Assembly (NCBI RefSeq): GCF_900090295.1
Contig: NZ_LT607753.1
Location: forward strand, 2,542,001-2,606,000
DNA from: Micromonospora coxensis
GTDB lineage: Bacteria > Actinomycetota > Actinomycetes > Mycobacteriales > Micromonosporaceae
DNA length: 64,000 bases
Reading direction: 5' to 3'
A program made the translations under genes and the position numbers. The number at the start of each line of letters is the position of its first letter. Positions within the stretch are counted from its first letter, which is position 1. Under the pieces are notes generated by a model. That model did not search any database. It was not told the DNA's origin and saw only the letters and a program-made list of their open reading frames with translations. This document shows positions 25,848 to 34,612 of this stretch, in pieces.

Positions 25848-28418
25848 ATGGGTGATCGGGTACTCGAACTGCGGGTGCACGGTGTGTCGAACACCCCGCC
25901 CGACCAACTCCTCGGTCTGCGCCCGGAACCCGGCGGCGACGGCCCGCAGCCGTGGCTGGTGGCCGGCGGCGAGGTCACCGGCTTCTACCGCTCCACCACG
26001 GCCGGCCGGGACGACCCGATCACCGTCGAGGCGTACAGCTGGGGGCAGTTGACCTCCGGCGCGCGCACCGCCCGCGACATCGAACGTGCCCTGTGGACAC
26101 TGCTGCTGCCCTTCGCGCTGGCCAACGTCGCCCTGCACGCCCGGCCCGGCATCCCGCCCGACCCGGACCGGGAACGCTGGGGCAGCCGCTCCGGCATCAC
26201 CGCCTGGCTGATCCGGCTGTTCTGCCTGAGCCTCACCGTCACCCTGGTGATCACGGCCACCGGGATCGGTGTCGACCTCATCGCCTGGCAGTGCGTCGAC
26301 CGCGACTGCCTGCGCCACCTCCCCGGCCCCTGGGAGTTCCTCGGCCGTGGCTGGTGGCGCGAGGACACCCACGCGCTCGCCGTGGGTCTGCTGCTCCCCC
26401 TGGCCGTGCTCGCGGCGCTCGGCGCGGTCGCCTGGCGCACCTACCAGTACGAGGCGGAGATGCCCGCCCCGCCCCGCCCGGCGCCCCGCGACGACGCCGA
26501 GCCGGACGCCGAGCCGCTGGAGAACCCGTTGCAGGACCCGACCTTCTGGTGCGGCGAGGGACAGCTGCGCCGGGCGGCGGTGCTGCACCTCTGCGTCGGG
26601 GCGGTGGCGGCCGCGGCGGTGCCGCTGCAGGCGGTACTGATCATGGACCCGCCGCAGGGCGTACGGGCGGCGCTCGCCTGGCCGACCATCGGCGCGTTCG
26701 CCGCGGTCGTGCTGATCGCCGTGGTCGCCGTCGGCCGCCGCTGGCTGACCCGACGCCAGGGGGCCACCCCGCTCGGCCGGTGGAGCGCCACCGTCGCCCT
26801 GCTCACCGGCGTGGGACTCGCCGGCACCTTCCTGCTCCTGATGCTGCCCGACGGGCCCGCCGGCCGCCCGCTGGCCGAGTACCGCCCGCCGACCGGCTGC
26901 CGCCACCACCCCGACCTGCCCGGCTGCCTCGACGACCGGTCGCTGCCCGGGTTCGACACCGCCGTCGCCTGGCTCGCCACGTACCAGGTGCTGCTGCTGA
27001 TCGGCATCGGCGCGGTCAGCCGCTCCGGCCGGCGGGCCCTGCTCGCCCCGGCCGTGGGCGGCGCGCTGCTGCCCGTCGCGGTGGCCTGGACCGAGGTCGG
27101 ACTGCCCGGCGCCCCGGTCGCCCCCGACGGCCTGCAGGTCTGGATGCTGGCCGTGCCGGCCGTCGCGGTCGCCGCCACCGGACTGCTGCTGCCCCGCACC
27201 CGGGCCCAATTCGAGCAGCAGCCGCTCGGCCCGCACACCGACCTGGCCTGGGGCGGACGCGGACCCGCGCTGATCGCCGGCTTCGGCTGGATGATGGCCA
27301 TCGCCTACTGCGCCGGCCTGCTCTACTGGGTCAGCGACCGGCTCAACGGCGACGCCGATCCCCGCGGCCCCTCCCCGGTGGTGCCGCCGTTGGCGGTGTT
27401 CTGGGCCGGGTTGGCCTTCGCCGTCGCCACGGCCGCGCTCGCCGGCACCCTGGTCCGGGCCACCGTCATCTTCCACGCGCTGCGCCGCGAGGAGTACGCC
27501 CGCCTCACCGGCTCCGGCGTCGCCCTCTCCGCCCACGACCTGCGCCGCTGCCGCGACGTGAGCAGCTACCAGGCGTTGCACCGGCTGGTCGGCGAACACG
27601 CGGTACGGCTGGTCGGCTGCTACGCCACGGTGTCGGTGGTGCTGGTGACCCTCTGCTGCGCCGCCACCCTGTCCCGCAGCCACCCCACCCCGGAACCGTC
27701 CGGCGGGTGGCAGGCCGCGCTGCACACCGTCGCCGACGTCGGCGACGCCCTGCTGGGCTGGCTGCCGGTGGTGGTCGCCGCCCTGGGCCTGCTCGTCTAC
27801 CGCAGCGAAGGGGTACGCCGTTCGGTCGGCGTCATCTGGGACGTCGGCACCTTCTGGCCCCGGGCCGCGCACCCGCTCGCCCCGCCCAGTTACGCCGAAC
27901 GCGCGGTCCCCGAACTCCAGACCCGGATCGCCGGGCTGCTCGCGCTGACCGAGCACGACCCCCGCCGGATGGACGGCGTGATCCTCTCCGGGCACAGCCA
28001 GGGCACCGTCATCTGCGCCTCGATGCTGCTCCAGCTACCGGCGCGCTGGCGGCGGCGGATCTGGTTCTTCTCCTACGGCTGCCAGCTCACCCGCCTCTAC
28101 GGTCGGGTCTTCCCGGCGTACTTCGGGCCGGAGCGGCTGCGGGTGCTCGCCCGTACCCTCACCTGGCCCGGCGGGCACGTCGCCTGGACCAACTTCTGGC
28201 GCGACACCGACCCGCTGGGCTGGCAGGTCAACGCCGGCGAACGGGACGTCCCGGTGGCCGATCCGGAGGCGCTGCACCCCAGCGGCGGGGAGGTCGCCGA
28301 CCCGCCGATCCGCAACCACAGCGGCTACCCGGAGGCGGTGGAGTTCCTGCGGGAACGTGCCCTGGTGGCCCGGCTGCTGCGCCGGCACATCCCCTCACCC
28401 CGGCAGCGGATCGGTTAG
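25848..28418 (+). CDS. polytopic membrane protein with a split alpha/beta-hydrolase
   Basis: This 856-residue protein joins hydrolase pieces at both ends of a membrane domain. Near the N-terminus LELRVHGVSNTPP (VHG at 10-12) looks like the oxyanion strand of an alpha/beta-hydrolase, and VEAYSWGQLTSG follows near residues 60-71. About a dozen hydrophobic segments occupy residues 80-655. The C-terminal part has the nucleophile elbow GHSQG (Ser717), a candidate acid in RDTDPLG (Asp786/788) and a candidate base in NHSGYP (His824). The ordered triad suggests a membrane-embedded esterase or lipase. The 3' end overlaps the convergent kinase gene by 24 bases. Triad assignment is inference; the substrate is unknown. 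Confidence 0.75.
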   Translation: MGDRVLELRVHGVSNTPPDQLLGLRPEPGGDGPQPWLVAGGEVTGFYRSTTAGRDDPITVEAYSWGQLTSGARTARDIERALWTLLLPFALANVALHARPGIPPDPDRERWGSRSGITAWLIRLFCLSLTVTLVITATGIGVDLIAWQCVDRDCLRHLPGPWEFLGRGWWREDTHALAVGLLLPLAVLAALGAVAWRTYQYEAEMPAPPRPAPRDDAEPDAEPLENPLQDPTFWCGEGQLRRAAVLHLCVGAVAAAAVPLQAVLIMDPPQGVRAALAWPTIGAFAAVVLIAVVAVGRRWLTRRQGATPLGRWSATVALLTGVGLAGTFLLLMLPDGPAGRPLAEYRPPTGCRHHPDLPGCLDDRSLPGFDTAVAWLATYQVLLLIGIGAVSRSGRRALLAPAVGGALLPVAVAWTEVGLPGAPVAPDGLQVWMLAVPAVAVAATGLLLPRTRAQFEQQPLGPHTDLAWGGRGPALIAGFGWMMAIAYCAGLLYWVSDRLNGDADPRGPSPVVPPLAVFWAGLAFAVATAALAGTLVRATVIFHALRREEYARLTGSGVALSAHDLRRCRDVSSYQALHRLVGEHAVRLVGCYATVSVVLVTLCCAATLSRSHPTPEPSGGWQAALHTVADVGDALLGWLPVVVAALGLLVYRSEGVRRSVGVIWDVGTFWPRAAHPLAPPSYAERAVPELQTRIAGLLALTEHDPRRMDGVILSGHSQGTVICASMLLQLPARWRRRIWFFSYGCQLTRLYGRVFPAYFGPERLRVLARTLTWPGGHVAWTNFWRDTDPLGWQVNAGERDVPVADPEALHPSGGEVADPPIRNHSGYPEAVEFLRERALVARLLRRHIPSPRQRIG

Positions 28419-29042
28419 CCGTACCACCAGGTCCGCGTGGCGGGCGGTGCCGGCGACCAGGGCGGCGTTCGCCTCGTCGCTGCCGTGCGCCCAGGCCGCC
28501 GCCTCGGCCGGCGACCGCCCGTACGCCTGGTGCCGGGCGACCAGCCGGCGCAGCCGCAGCTGGACGTCCAGGTCGAGGAACCACACCTCGTGCAGCAGCG
28601 ACCGGATCTCGTCCCAGGGTGAATCGGTCAGCAGCAGGTAGTTGCCCTCGGTCACCACCAGCCGGACCGACGGCGGCACCTCGATCGCCCCGGCCACCGG
28701 CTCCTCGATGTCCCGCCGGAACAGCGGCGCGTAGACGGCGCTCGGCTCCAGCCGGCGCAACCGGCGCAGCAGCGAGACGTACCCGTTGGCGTCGAAGGTG
28801 TCCGCCGCCCCCTTGCGGCCGGCGCGGCCCAGCCGTTCCAGCTCCGCCTGCGCCAGGTGGAAGCCGTCCATCGGGACCAGCCGGGCGGCCGGGCCGACCG
28901 CGGCCACGATCCGCTCGGCGAGGGTCGACTTGCCCGCCCCCGGCGCGCCGGCGATGCCGAGCAGCTGCCGGGGACCGGCCTCGGCCAGGGCACGGGCCCG
29001 GGCCACCAGATCGGCCAGCGGGAGCACGGACGCCTCGGGCAT
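28395..29042 (-). CDS. P-loop nucleoside/sugar kinase (uridine kinase-like)
   Basis: This 215-residue kinase of the uridine kinase/pantothenate kinase-like superfamily has Walker A GAPGAGKST near residue 32. PMDGFHLA supplies the substrate-side Asp, TFDANGYVSLLRRL follows, and VTEGNYLLL is the Walker B-like strand. The DGFH and EGNYLL motifs are those of the 'nucleoside/nucleotide kinase family' proteins related to E. coli YggC/FrcK, whose acceptor may be a sugar or nucleoside. The start ATG overlaps the upstream SIMPL gene stop (ATGA). The 3' end overlaps the convergent membrane hydrolase gene. The substrate cannot be named from the sequence. Confidence 0.82.
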   Translation of the reverse strand: MPEASVLPLADLVARARALAEAGPRQLLGIAGAPGAGKSTLAERIVAAVGPAARLVPMDGFHLAQAELERLGRAGRKGAADTFDANGYVSLLRRLRRLEPSAVYAPLFRRDIEEPVAGAIEVPPSVRLVVTEGNYLLLTDSPWDEIRSLLHEVWFLDLDVQLRLRRLVARHQAYGRSPAEAAAWAHGSDEANAALVAGTARHADLVVRLTDPLPG

Positions 29043-29680
29043 CAGGACAGGACCGGTTCGCTGATCGTGAACCGGGCCCGCACCACCGCGTGCACGGTCT
29101 GCGGCTGCGGGTCCAGCTCCAGCTCGGGCGGCCCGCCGGACATGGCGCGGAACGCCATCCCGCCACCCGTCCCGCCGAACCCCTCGTCCGTGTCGGCCAG
29201 CTCCAGCAGCGCGGTCACCCGGGCGCCCAGCGCCTCGGCGTACTCCCGGGCCCGGCGCAGCGCCTCGGCGATCGCGGCGTGCCGGGCCTCCCGGTGGACC
29301 GGGCTGTCCGGACGCAGCGACCACCAGGGCCCGGCGACCTCGACCTGCTCCTGGTCGGCCAGGCGCAGCATCAGCTCGGCGAGGGCGGTGAAGTCGGTGA
29401 CGGTGACCGTGGTGGTGACGCTGCCGTGGTAGCCGACCACCCGCTCGCCGGAACGGTTCGTCTCGGGGCGCACCAGCAGCTCGCCGGTCTCCCGGCGGTC
29501 CACGGCGGAGTCGTGCTCGTCGAGCAGCACCCGGACGGCGGCGGCCCGCTCGGCGAGCCGGGTCAGGGTGGCCTGACGGTCCCGCTCGCGCGCCGTCGCG
29601 GTCACCCGGAAGCGGGCCAGCTCCGGGGCGACCTCCCGGTACGCCTCGCCCCGTACCGCCACGACCGGTCCGTCCGCCAC
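29042..29680 (-). CDS. SIMPL-domain (DUF541) protein
   Basis: This 212-residue SIMPL-domain protein has the family pattern of two alternating beta-alpha halves: VAVRGEAYREVAPELARFRVTATARERDR at the start, YHGSVTTTVTVTDFTAL in the middle, and AIAEALRRAREYAEALGARVTALLELAD late. Most members are exported, but no signal peptide is visible here, so this one is probably cytoplasmic. The molecular role of the family is poorly known. Its stop overlaps the kinase start, and it ends the stretch tyrA-SIMPL-kinase on the minus strand with a 4-base gap to tyrA. Confidence 0.82.
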   Translation of the reverse strand: MADGPVVAVRGEAYREVAPELARFRVTATARERDRQATLTRLAERAAAVRVLLDEHDSAVDRRETGELLVRPETNRSGERVVGYHGSVTTTVTVTDFTALAELMLRLADQEQVEVAGPWWSLRPDSPVHREARHAAIAEALRRAREYAEALGARVTALLELADTDEGFGGTGGGMAFRAMSGGPPELELDPQPQTVHAVVRARFTISEPVLS

Positions 29681-29684
29681 GCCC

Positions 29685-30728
29685 TCACCCTAACGGGGCG
29701 GCGGGCCGGTCGCCCGGTTCCGCCGGCAACCGGCGGGCCGAGTACTCCACCCCGTCCCCGGTGCTGCGGCAGCCGTCCAGGTAGCCGCCGGCCGCGCCCA
29801 GCTCGTGCAGGAACCGCAGTTCCTCGTCCCCGCCGGCCGGTGGAAAGGTCCGCCGCACCTCGACCGTCGGCCGGCCGGCCAGCGCCAGCCGGGCGTCGCG
29901 CCCCTCGGCGTGCCGGGCGGTCAGGGCGGCCCGGTCCCCGGCGCGCAGCGCGGTGGCCAGCTCGTCCAGCACGGCGGTCACCGAGTCCAGCGCGGCCAGC
30001 ACCTCCGCCCGGTTGCCGAGCAGCATGTTGGCCGTCCGCTCCGGTGGCGTCCCGGCGACCCGGGTGCCGTCGGAGAAGCTGCCGGCGGCCAGGGCCAGGA
30101 CCGCGTCGCGCAGCGGCGAGCGTTCGGCCGCCCCGGCGAGCGCCCCCGCGAGCAGGTGCGGCACGTGTGAGGCGAGGGCGACGACGGCGTCGTGCCGGTC
30201 GGCCGCCATCGGCACCACCCGGGCGGCGAAGACGTCCATGACCAGCGCGGCGAGCCGGCGGAACGCGGTCAGGCCCGGGCCGGGGGCCGGGCAGAGCACC
30301 CAGGCGGCGTCGTGGAAGAGGTCGGGCAGCGCCGCGGTGAGCCCGGCCCGGTCCGTGCCGGCCATCGGGTGCCCGGGGACGAACCGATGGGTCAGCCCCT
30401 GCGCGGCGGCGAACGCCGCCAGCTCCGCCTTGGTGCTGCCGACGTCGGTGAGCAGGCAGTCCTCGGCGGTCGCCGCGGCCACCTCGACAAGCGTCGCGGG
30501 CAGGGTGGGCAGCGGCCCGCAGAGGAAGACCACGTCCCGGTCGGCCACCGCGTCGACCAACCGCTCCACAGTGGGTACGCCGATCTCCCGGGCCCGCCGC
30601 CGGGTCGCCCCGTCGGGATCCCAGCCGGTGACGTCCAGGCCGGCGGCGTGCAGCCGGAGCAGCACCGACCCGCCGATCAGGCCGGTGCCGACCACCGCCG
30701 CCCGCAGCCGCGCGTCGGCCCCGGCCAT
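29685..30728 (-). CDS. tyrA: prephenate dehydrogenase
   Basis: This 347-residue enzyme oxidatively decarboxylates prephenate to 4-hydroxyphenylpyruvate in tyrosine biosynthesis. The NAD(P) motif VVGTGLIGGS starts at residue 12. GHPMAGTDRAGL is the catalytic-site signature, and LASHVPHLLAGALAG forms the dimerisation-domain helix. There is no ACT domain, but an extra C-terminal portion of about 60 residues follows. The ATG at 30728 lies 7 bases after the dapC stop, placing tyrA in an apparent fdxA-dapC-tyrA-SIMPL-kinase operon of amino-acid and cofactor genes. Confidence 0.9.
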   Translation of the reverse strand: MAGADARLRAAVVGTGLIGGSVLLRLHAAGLDVTGWDPDGATRRRAREIGVPTVERLVDAVADRDVVFLCGPLPTLPATLVEVAAATAEDCLLTDVGSTKAELAAFAAAQGLTHRFVPGHPMAGTDRAGLTAALPDLFHDAAWVLCPAPGPGLTAFRRLAALVMDVFAARVVPMAADRHDAVVALASHVPHLLAGALAGAAERSPLRDAVLALAAGSFSDGTRVAGTPPERTANMLLGNRAEVLAALDSVTAVLDELATALRAGDRAALTARHAEGRDARLALAGRPTVEVRRTFPPAGGDEELRFLHELGAAGGYLDGCRSTGDGVEYSARRLPAEPGDRPAAPLG

Positions 30729-30735
30729 CGGTGGA

Positions 30736-31851
30736 TCAGCCCTGCGCGAGGCGCGCGGCGACCGCCGCGACGTGCGCGTCCGACTCGGTCAGCGCCGCCC
30801 GCACGTGCCGGTCGCCCCCCGGGCCGTAGAAGGCGCCGGCGGCGACCAGGATGCCTCGGCGGGCCAGCCAGTCGACGGTGGCCCAGCAGTCCTCACCCCG
30901 GGTCATCCAGAGGTAGAGCCCGGCCTCGGAGTGCTCGACGGTGAAGCCCGCCCGGGTGAACGCGGCGAGCAGGGTCTCCCGCCGGGCCCGGTAGCGTTCC
31001 CGCTGCTCGTCGGCGTGCGCCTGGTCGGCCAGCGCGGCCACCATGGCGGCCTGCACCGGCGCCGGCACGATCATCCCGGCGTGCTTGCGGACCTTGAGCA
31101 GCTCGGCCACCAGCGCCGGGTCACCGGCGACGAAGCCGGCCCGGTAGCCGGCCAGGTTGGAGCGCTTGGAGAGCGAGTGCACCGCCAGCACCGAGTCGTA
31201 CGACCCGCCGCAGACCTCGGGTGAGAGCACCGAGACGGGCTCGGCGTCGGCCGTCCAGCCCAGCGGCAGGTAGCACTCGTCGCTGGCCACCACCGCGCCG
31301 CGCTCGCGCGCCCAGTCGACCACCTTGCGCAGGTGGGCGGCGGGCAGCACCCGGCCGGTCGGGTTGCCGGGCGAGTTGACCCAGACCAGGCGTACCCGGG
31401 GGGTCGGGCCGAGCGCGGTGAGCGAGTCGGTGCGCACCACGGTGGCGCCGGCGAGGCTGGCCCCGTCGGCGTACGTCGGGTAGGCGATCGACGGCACCAC
31501 GACCACGTCACCGGGGCCGATCCCGAGCAGGGTGGGCAGCCAGGCGACCAGTTCCTTGGAGCCGATCGTCGGCAGCACGCCGAGCGAGTCGACACCCGCG
31601 CCGCAGGCCCGGGCCACCCAGGCGGCGATGGCGTCGCGCAACGCCGGGGTGCCCGCGGTCAGCGGGTACCCCGGGGCGTCGGACGCGTCCGCCAGCGCCT
31701 GCCGGATCACCGGGGGAACCGGGTCGACCGGTGTGCCCATGGAGAGGTTGATCGGACCGTCCGGGTGCGCCGCGGCCAGGGTGGCCGCGGCGTCCAGGGT
31801 GTCCCAGGTGAACTCGGGCAGCCGTGCCGAGACCGGCGCGGGCCGGTTCAG
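30736..31851 (-). CDS. dapC: succinyldiaminopimelate transaminase, apparent CTG start
   Basis: This class I/II PLP aminotransferase of 371 residues converts N-succinyl-L-2-amino-6-oxopimelate to succinyl-diaminopimelate, the step between DapD and DapE. It has the Schiff-base lysine in [24 protein letters not shown], and [10 protein letters not shown] with the PLP-binding Asp. The body starts [12 protein letters not shown], typical of actinobacterial DapC. No ATG, GTG or TTG is in frame between the ferredoxin C-terminus and this conserved region. A CTG at 31851 is preceded by GGAGAGGG and overlaps the ferredoxin stop as CTGA, so it is the best start candidate. An in-frame alternative at 31983 would lie inside fdxA. 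Confidence 0.88.
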   Translation of the reverse strand: MNRPAPVSARLPEFTWDTLDAAATLAAAHPDGPINLSMGTPVDPVPPVIRQALADASDAPGYPLTAGTPALRDAIAAWVARACGAGVDSLGVLPTIGSKELVAWLPTLLGIGPGDVVVVPSIAYPTYADGASLAGATVVRTDSLTALGPTPRVRLVWVNSPGNPTGRVLPAAHLRKVVDWARERGAVVASDECYLPLGWTADAEPVSVLSPEVCGGSYDSVLAVHSLSKRSNLAGYRAGFVAGDPALVAELLKVRKHAGMIVPAPVQAAMVAALADQAHADEQRERYRARRETLLAAFTRAGFTVEHSEAGLYLWMTRGEDCWATVDWLARRGILVAAGAFYGPGGDRHVRAALTESDAHVAAVAARLAQG

Positions 31852-32174
31852 TGGCCCTCTCCGCGCGGCGGCTGGGCGGCGACGAACGTCGCGTCCTTCT
31901 CCACCTTGCCGACCTTCGAGGCGCCGCCCGGCGAGCCGAGGTCCTCGAAGAACTCGTAGTTGGCCGCCGTGTAGTCCTTCCACTGCTCCGGGACGTCGTC
32001 CTCGTAGAAGATCGCCTCCACCGGGCAGACCGGCTCACAGGCACCACAGTCGACGCACTCGTCGGGGTGGATGTAGAGCATCCGATTGCCCTCGTAAATG
32101 CAGTCGACCGGGCACTCCTCGATGCATGCCTTGTCGAGCACATCCACGCACGGCTCGGCGATGATGTAGGTCAC
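31848..32174 (-). CDS. fdxA: seven-iron ferredoxin (FdxA type)
   Basis: This 108-residue low-potential electron carrier binds one [3Fe-4S] and one [4Fe-4S] cluster. The cysteine pattern ([17 protein letters not shown], then [16 protein letters not shown]) is that of the actinobacterial FdxA family. It is followed by the typical [19 protein letters not shown] segment. The GTG start at 32174 has a strong GGAGGAG site upstream. In actinobacteria FdxA supplies electrons to cytochromes P450 and other enzymes. It heads the operon leading into dapC, with its stop overlapping the apparent CTG start of that gene. Confidence 0.95.
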   Translation of the reverse strand: MTYIIAEPCVDVLDKACIEECPVDCIYEGNRMLYIHPDECVDCGACEPVCPVEAIFYEDDVPEQWKDYTAANYEFFEDLGSPGGASKVGKVEKDATFVAAQPPRGEGH

Positions 32175-32253
32175 CGGTCTTCTCCTCCGCAAGACTCGTC
32201 GCGATCACCCGCGACGGTAAGAGCCTAGTATCTCGCCGGGGAGGAGGTCGATC

Positions 32254-33213
32254 GTGCTCCGACAGCAAGATGTAGGACATCGCATCGTGGTCCGGCGGGT
32301 GGTGGGAATCCGCGCGGGCCGGCCCCTCTTCTCGGACGCTCTGGGCGAACTCGTCGAGCTGGACGAGACGCATCTCACGCTGGCGACCGGGCAGGGCCGG
32401 CTCCGGGTGCCGCTGGACGAGGTGCACCGCGCCAAGCGGGTGCCGCCGGCCCGTCGGCCCACCGCCTCGACGGTGGTGGAGCTGGAGCTGGCCTCCGACG
32501 AGGCCTGGCCGGCCGCCGTCCGGGGCCGGCTGGGCGACTGGCTGCTGCGCGCGGCGGCGGGCTGGTCCGGCCGGGCCAACTCGGCGCTGCCGGTCGGCGA
32601 CCCGGACCGCCCGCTGCCCGCCGCCCTCGACGCGGTCGAGTCCTGGTACGCCGACCTCGGCCAGCGGGCGATGGTGAACACCCCGCTCCCGCTGGCCGCA
32701 CCGGTCGGCGCCGAACTCGACGCCCGGGGCTGGGACGCCCGGCCGCTGGTGCTGGTGCAGACCGTGCCGCTGGCGGCGGTGCCGCCGGCCCCGCCGGTCG
32801 CCGGTGAGGTGCCGCCGGTCGAGCTGGCCGGCACGCCGTCGGAGGACTGGCTCGCGGTCGCCGCCGGACGCAAGGGCGGCCTCCCGGACGCCGCCCGGCA
32901 CGTGCTCACCGCCGTGGAGCGGGTCCGCTTCGCGCAGGTGTACGCCGACGGCAGGCTGCTGGCGATGGGCCGGGGCACGGTCACCGGGCCGGACCGCTGG
33001 CTCGGGCTCAGCCTGATCGAGGTGGTGCCCGAGGCGCGACGGCGCGGGCTGGCCGGCCAGGTGGTCAGGGCGCTGGTCGAGTGGGGGCGGGCGGAGGGCG
33101 CCACGCGGGCGTTCCTCCAGGTGGAGCAGCGCAACACGGCCGCGGTGGGGCTCTACCGGTCGCTGGGCTTCACCACCCACCACACCTACCTGACCCGGGT
33201 CGCCCCGCACTGA
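32254..33213 (+). CDS. GNAT-family N-acetyltransferase with an N-terminal accessory domain
   Basis: This 319-residue protein has a C-terminal GNAT domain covering roughly the last 120 residues. The acetyl-CoA loop reads PEARRRGLAGQVV and is followed by LQVEQRNTAAVGLYRSLGF. The first 65 residues form a small beta-rich module (VVRRVVGIRAGRPLFSDALGELVEL). The middle is proline and alanine rich. The GTG at 32254 is chosen because GGGGAGGAGG precedes it. Its acceptor is unknown; small molecules or a protein N-terminus are both possible. It is divergent from fdxA across about 80 bases. Confidence 0.82.
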   Translation: MLRQQDVGHRIVVRRVVGIRAGRPLFSDALGELVELDETHLTLATGQGRLRVPLDEVHRAKRVPPARRPTASTVVELELASDEAWPAAVRGRLGDWLLRAAAGWSGRANSALPVGDPDRPLPAALDAVESWYADLGQRAMVNTPLPLAAPVGAELDARGWDARPLVLVQTVPLAAVPPAPPVAGEVPPVELAGTPSEDWLAVAAGRKGGLPDAARHVLTAVERVRFAQVYADGRLLAMGRGTVTGPDRWLGLSLIEVVPEARRRGLAGQVVRALVEWGRAEGATRAFLQVEQRNTAAVGLYRSLGFTTHHTYLTRVAPH

Positions 33214-33319
33214 GACAGGTGGGTTCCCGCAGGTCGCTCGGGGTAGGGGAAGTCATGGGCGCGACGCCGGACACGTCGCGACGCGCCCGGAGGAACCCCG
33301 ACCAGGAAGGACCTGCCCG

Positions 33320-34558
33320 ATGGCCACACGAAGCGCATCGGGGCGCGCCGGCGGCGCGACCGCGACGAAGAACGTCCCCGGGAACCAGACCCCGAACACC
33401 CCCGAGGTGAACGAGAGCGAGATCGCCCGGCTCAAGGTCGACCAGCTCCGCGACCGGCTCCGCCGACGCGGCATCACCGGCACCACCGGCATGCGCAAGG
33501 ACGAACTCGTCGACGCCCTGGTCACCGCGCTGCGCGAAGGCCGGAAGACCACCCGGTCCCGCAACGGCTCCGGCGCGACCTCCCGCAACGGTTCGGGCTC
33601 ACGCGCCAACTCCCGCTCGGGCAGGGCCGACGGCGCACACGGCGGCAGTTCGCGCAGCGCCGGCGGCTCGCGGGGCGGCAGCGGCGGCGGCTCGCGGGGC
33701 GGCAGCGCCGGCGGCTCGCGGGGCGGCGCCGACCGGGGACGTGGCGACGACACCGGACGGCGGCCCGGGAACCAGACCCCGAACACCCCCGAGGTGAACG
33801 AGAGCGAGATCGCCCGGCTCAAGGTCGACCAGCTCCGCGACCGGCTCCGCCGACGCGGCATCACCGGCACCACCGGCATGCGCAAGGACGAACTCGTCGA
33901 CGCCCTGGTCACCGCGCTGCGCGAAGGCCGCAGGACCACCCGGTCCCGCGCCGGGAGCACGTCCCGGGGCGGCTCCGACACGCGCGGCCCACGGTCCGCG
34001 CCGGTGCAGGAGACCGACCTGGCGGAAGTCGAACGGCGAGCCGCGGAGCTGGCGGACGTGGAGCCGCAGGCGCCGGAGGTGGAAGCGGTCGAGCGGCGGG
34101 TGGCGGAACTGGAGGAGGCCGGGGCGGACTCCTCGTCCCGCCCCCGGCCGGGCTCGGACGCGGCGACGGCCGCCACGCCCCGCGCGGAACTGGAGTCGAC
34201 CGCCGCCCGGCCCGCGCTGCCGGCGGCCCCGGCCGACAGCGCGGCGGGGTCGTCCGGCGCGGACGCGAGCGGCGCGGGACCGGCCGGAGACCGGCGCGTC
34301 CCCGGGCAGCGGGCCGGCGAGGAGACCGCCCGGACCGAGGGCCAGCCGGTGCGGACACCGGCCGCCGGCGGGCCCCGGGTGAGCATGGAGACGGCCGACC
34401 GGGTGCTGACCTCCATGGTGCCGCCGGAGAGCGGCGAGGTGGACGAGGTGGTCACACCCGAGGGCACCCGGATCAGCACCGACCCGGTGACCGGGTCGGT
34501 CGCCACCCCGCCGCTGCCCGCCGTGACTGAGCACGAGCGGGACGCCGAGGCACGGTGA
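33320..34558 (+). CDS. protein with two identical Rho-N/SAP-like domains
   Basis: This 412-residue, highly charged protein has no signal or membrane segment. Residues about 20-75 and 149-204 are the same Rho-N/SAP-like helical module (SEIARLKVDQLRDRL, then KDELVDALV), identical between the copies and encoded by a perfect 167-bp DNA repeat. The linker is a Ser/Gly/Arg-rich RGG-like tract with repeated GGSRGG units. The C-terminal 190 residues are acidic and alanine-rich, with a coiled-coil-like EVERRAAEL stretch. Rho-N modules bind RNA or DNA, so nucleic-acid binding is likely, with the RGG tract adding non-specific RNA affinity. A good AGGAAGGA site precedes the ATG. The biological role is unknown. 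Confidence 0.78.
   Translation: MATRSASGRAGGATATKNVPGNQTPNTPEVNESEIARLKVDQLRDRLRRRGITGTTGMRKDELVDALVTALREGRKTTRSRNGSGATSRNGSGSRANSRSGRADGAHGGSSRSAGGSRGGSGGGSRGGSAGGSRGGADRGRGDDTGRRPGNQTPNTPEVNESEIARLKVDQLRDRLRRRGITGTTGMRKDELVDALVTALREGRRTTRSRAGSTSRGGSDTRGPRSAPVQETDLAEVERRAAELADVEPQAPEVEAVERRVAELEEAGADSSSRPRPGSDAATAATPRAELESTAARPALPAAPADSAAGSSGADASGAGPAGDRRVPGQRAGEETARTEGQPVRTPAAGGPRVSMETADRVLTSMVPPESGEVDEVVTPEGTRISTDPVTGSVATPPLPAVTEHERDAEAR
33377..33543 (+). repeat. 167-bp direct repeat, copy 1 (Rho-N module)
   Basis: By eye this matches 33764-33930 at every base. The two copies are 387 bp apart and in the same reading frame. The absence of even silent differences indicates a recent duplication or ongoing gene conversion. 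Confidence 0.85.
33764..33930 (+). repeat. 167-bp direct repeat, copy 2 (Rho-N module)
   Basis: Second copy of the module at 33377-33543. Differences begin immediately outside the repeat: the codons after GREGR-type end sequence diverge at base 33931. Recombination between the copies would remove one domain and the RGG linker in frame (387 bp is divisible by 3). Confidence 0.85.
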
Positions 34559-34569
34559 GCCACGGATCC

Positions 34570-34604
34570 GGTCCGGGCGCCGCCCGCCGGGCGGTGCCCG
34601 GACC
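34570..34604. terminator. bidirectional terminator hairpin
   Basis: A 16-base-pair stem (GGTCCGGGC followed by GCCGCCC, with matching descending arm and one G-T pair) closes a 3-base loop. It lies 11 bases after the Rho-N gene stop and 8 bases after the stop of the convergent membrane protein gene, so it probably serves both. Confidence 0.7.
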
Positions 34605-34612
34605 GACCGGGG

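Noticed and set aside
33600..33740. GGSRGG-type short tandem repeats as a possible CRISPR or satellite
   Set aside because: The units are in frame within the Rho-N protein, irregular in length, and encode an RGG-like linker.
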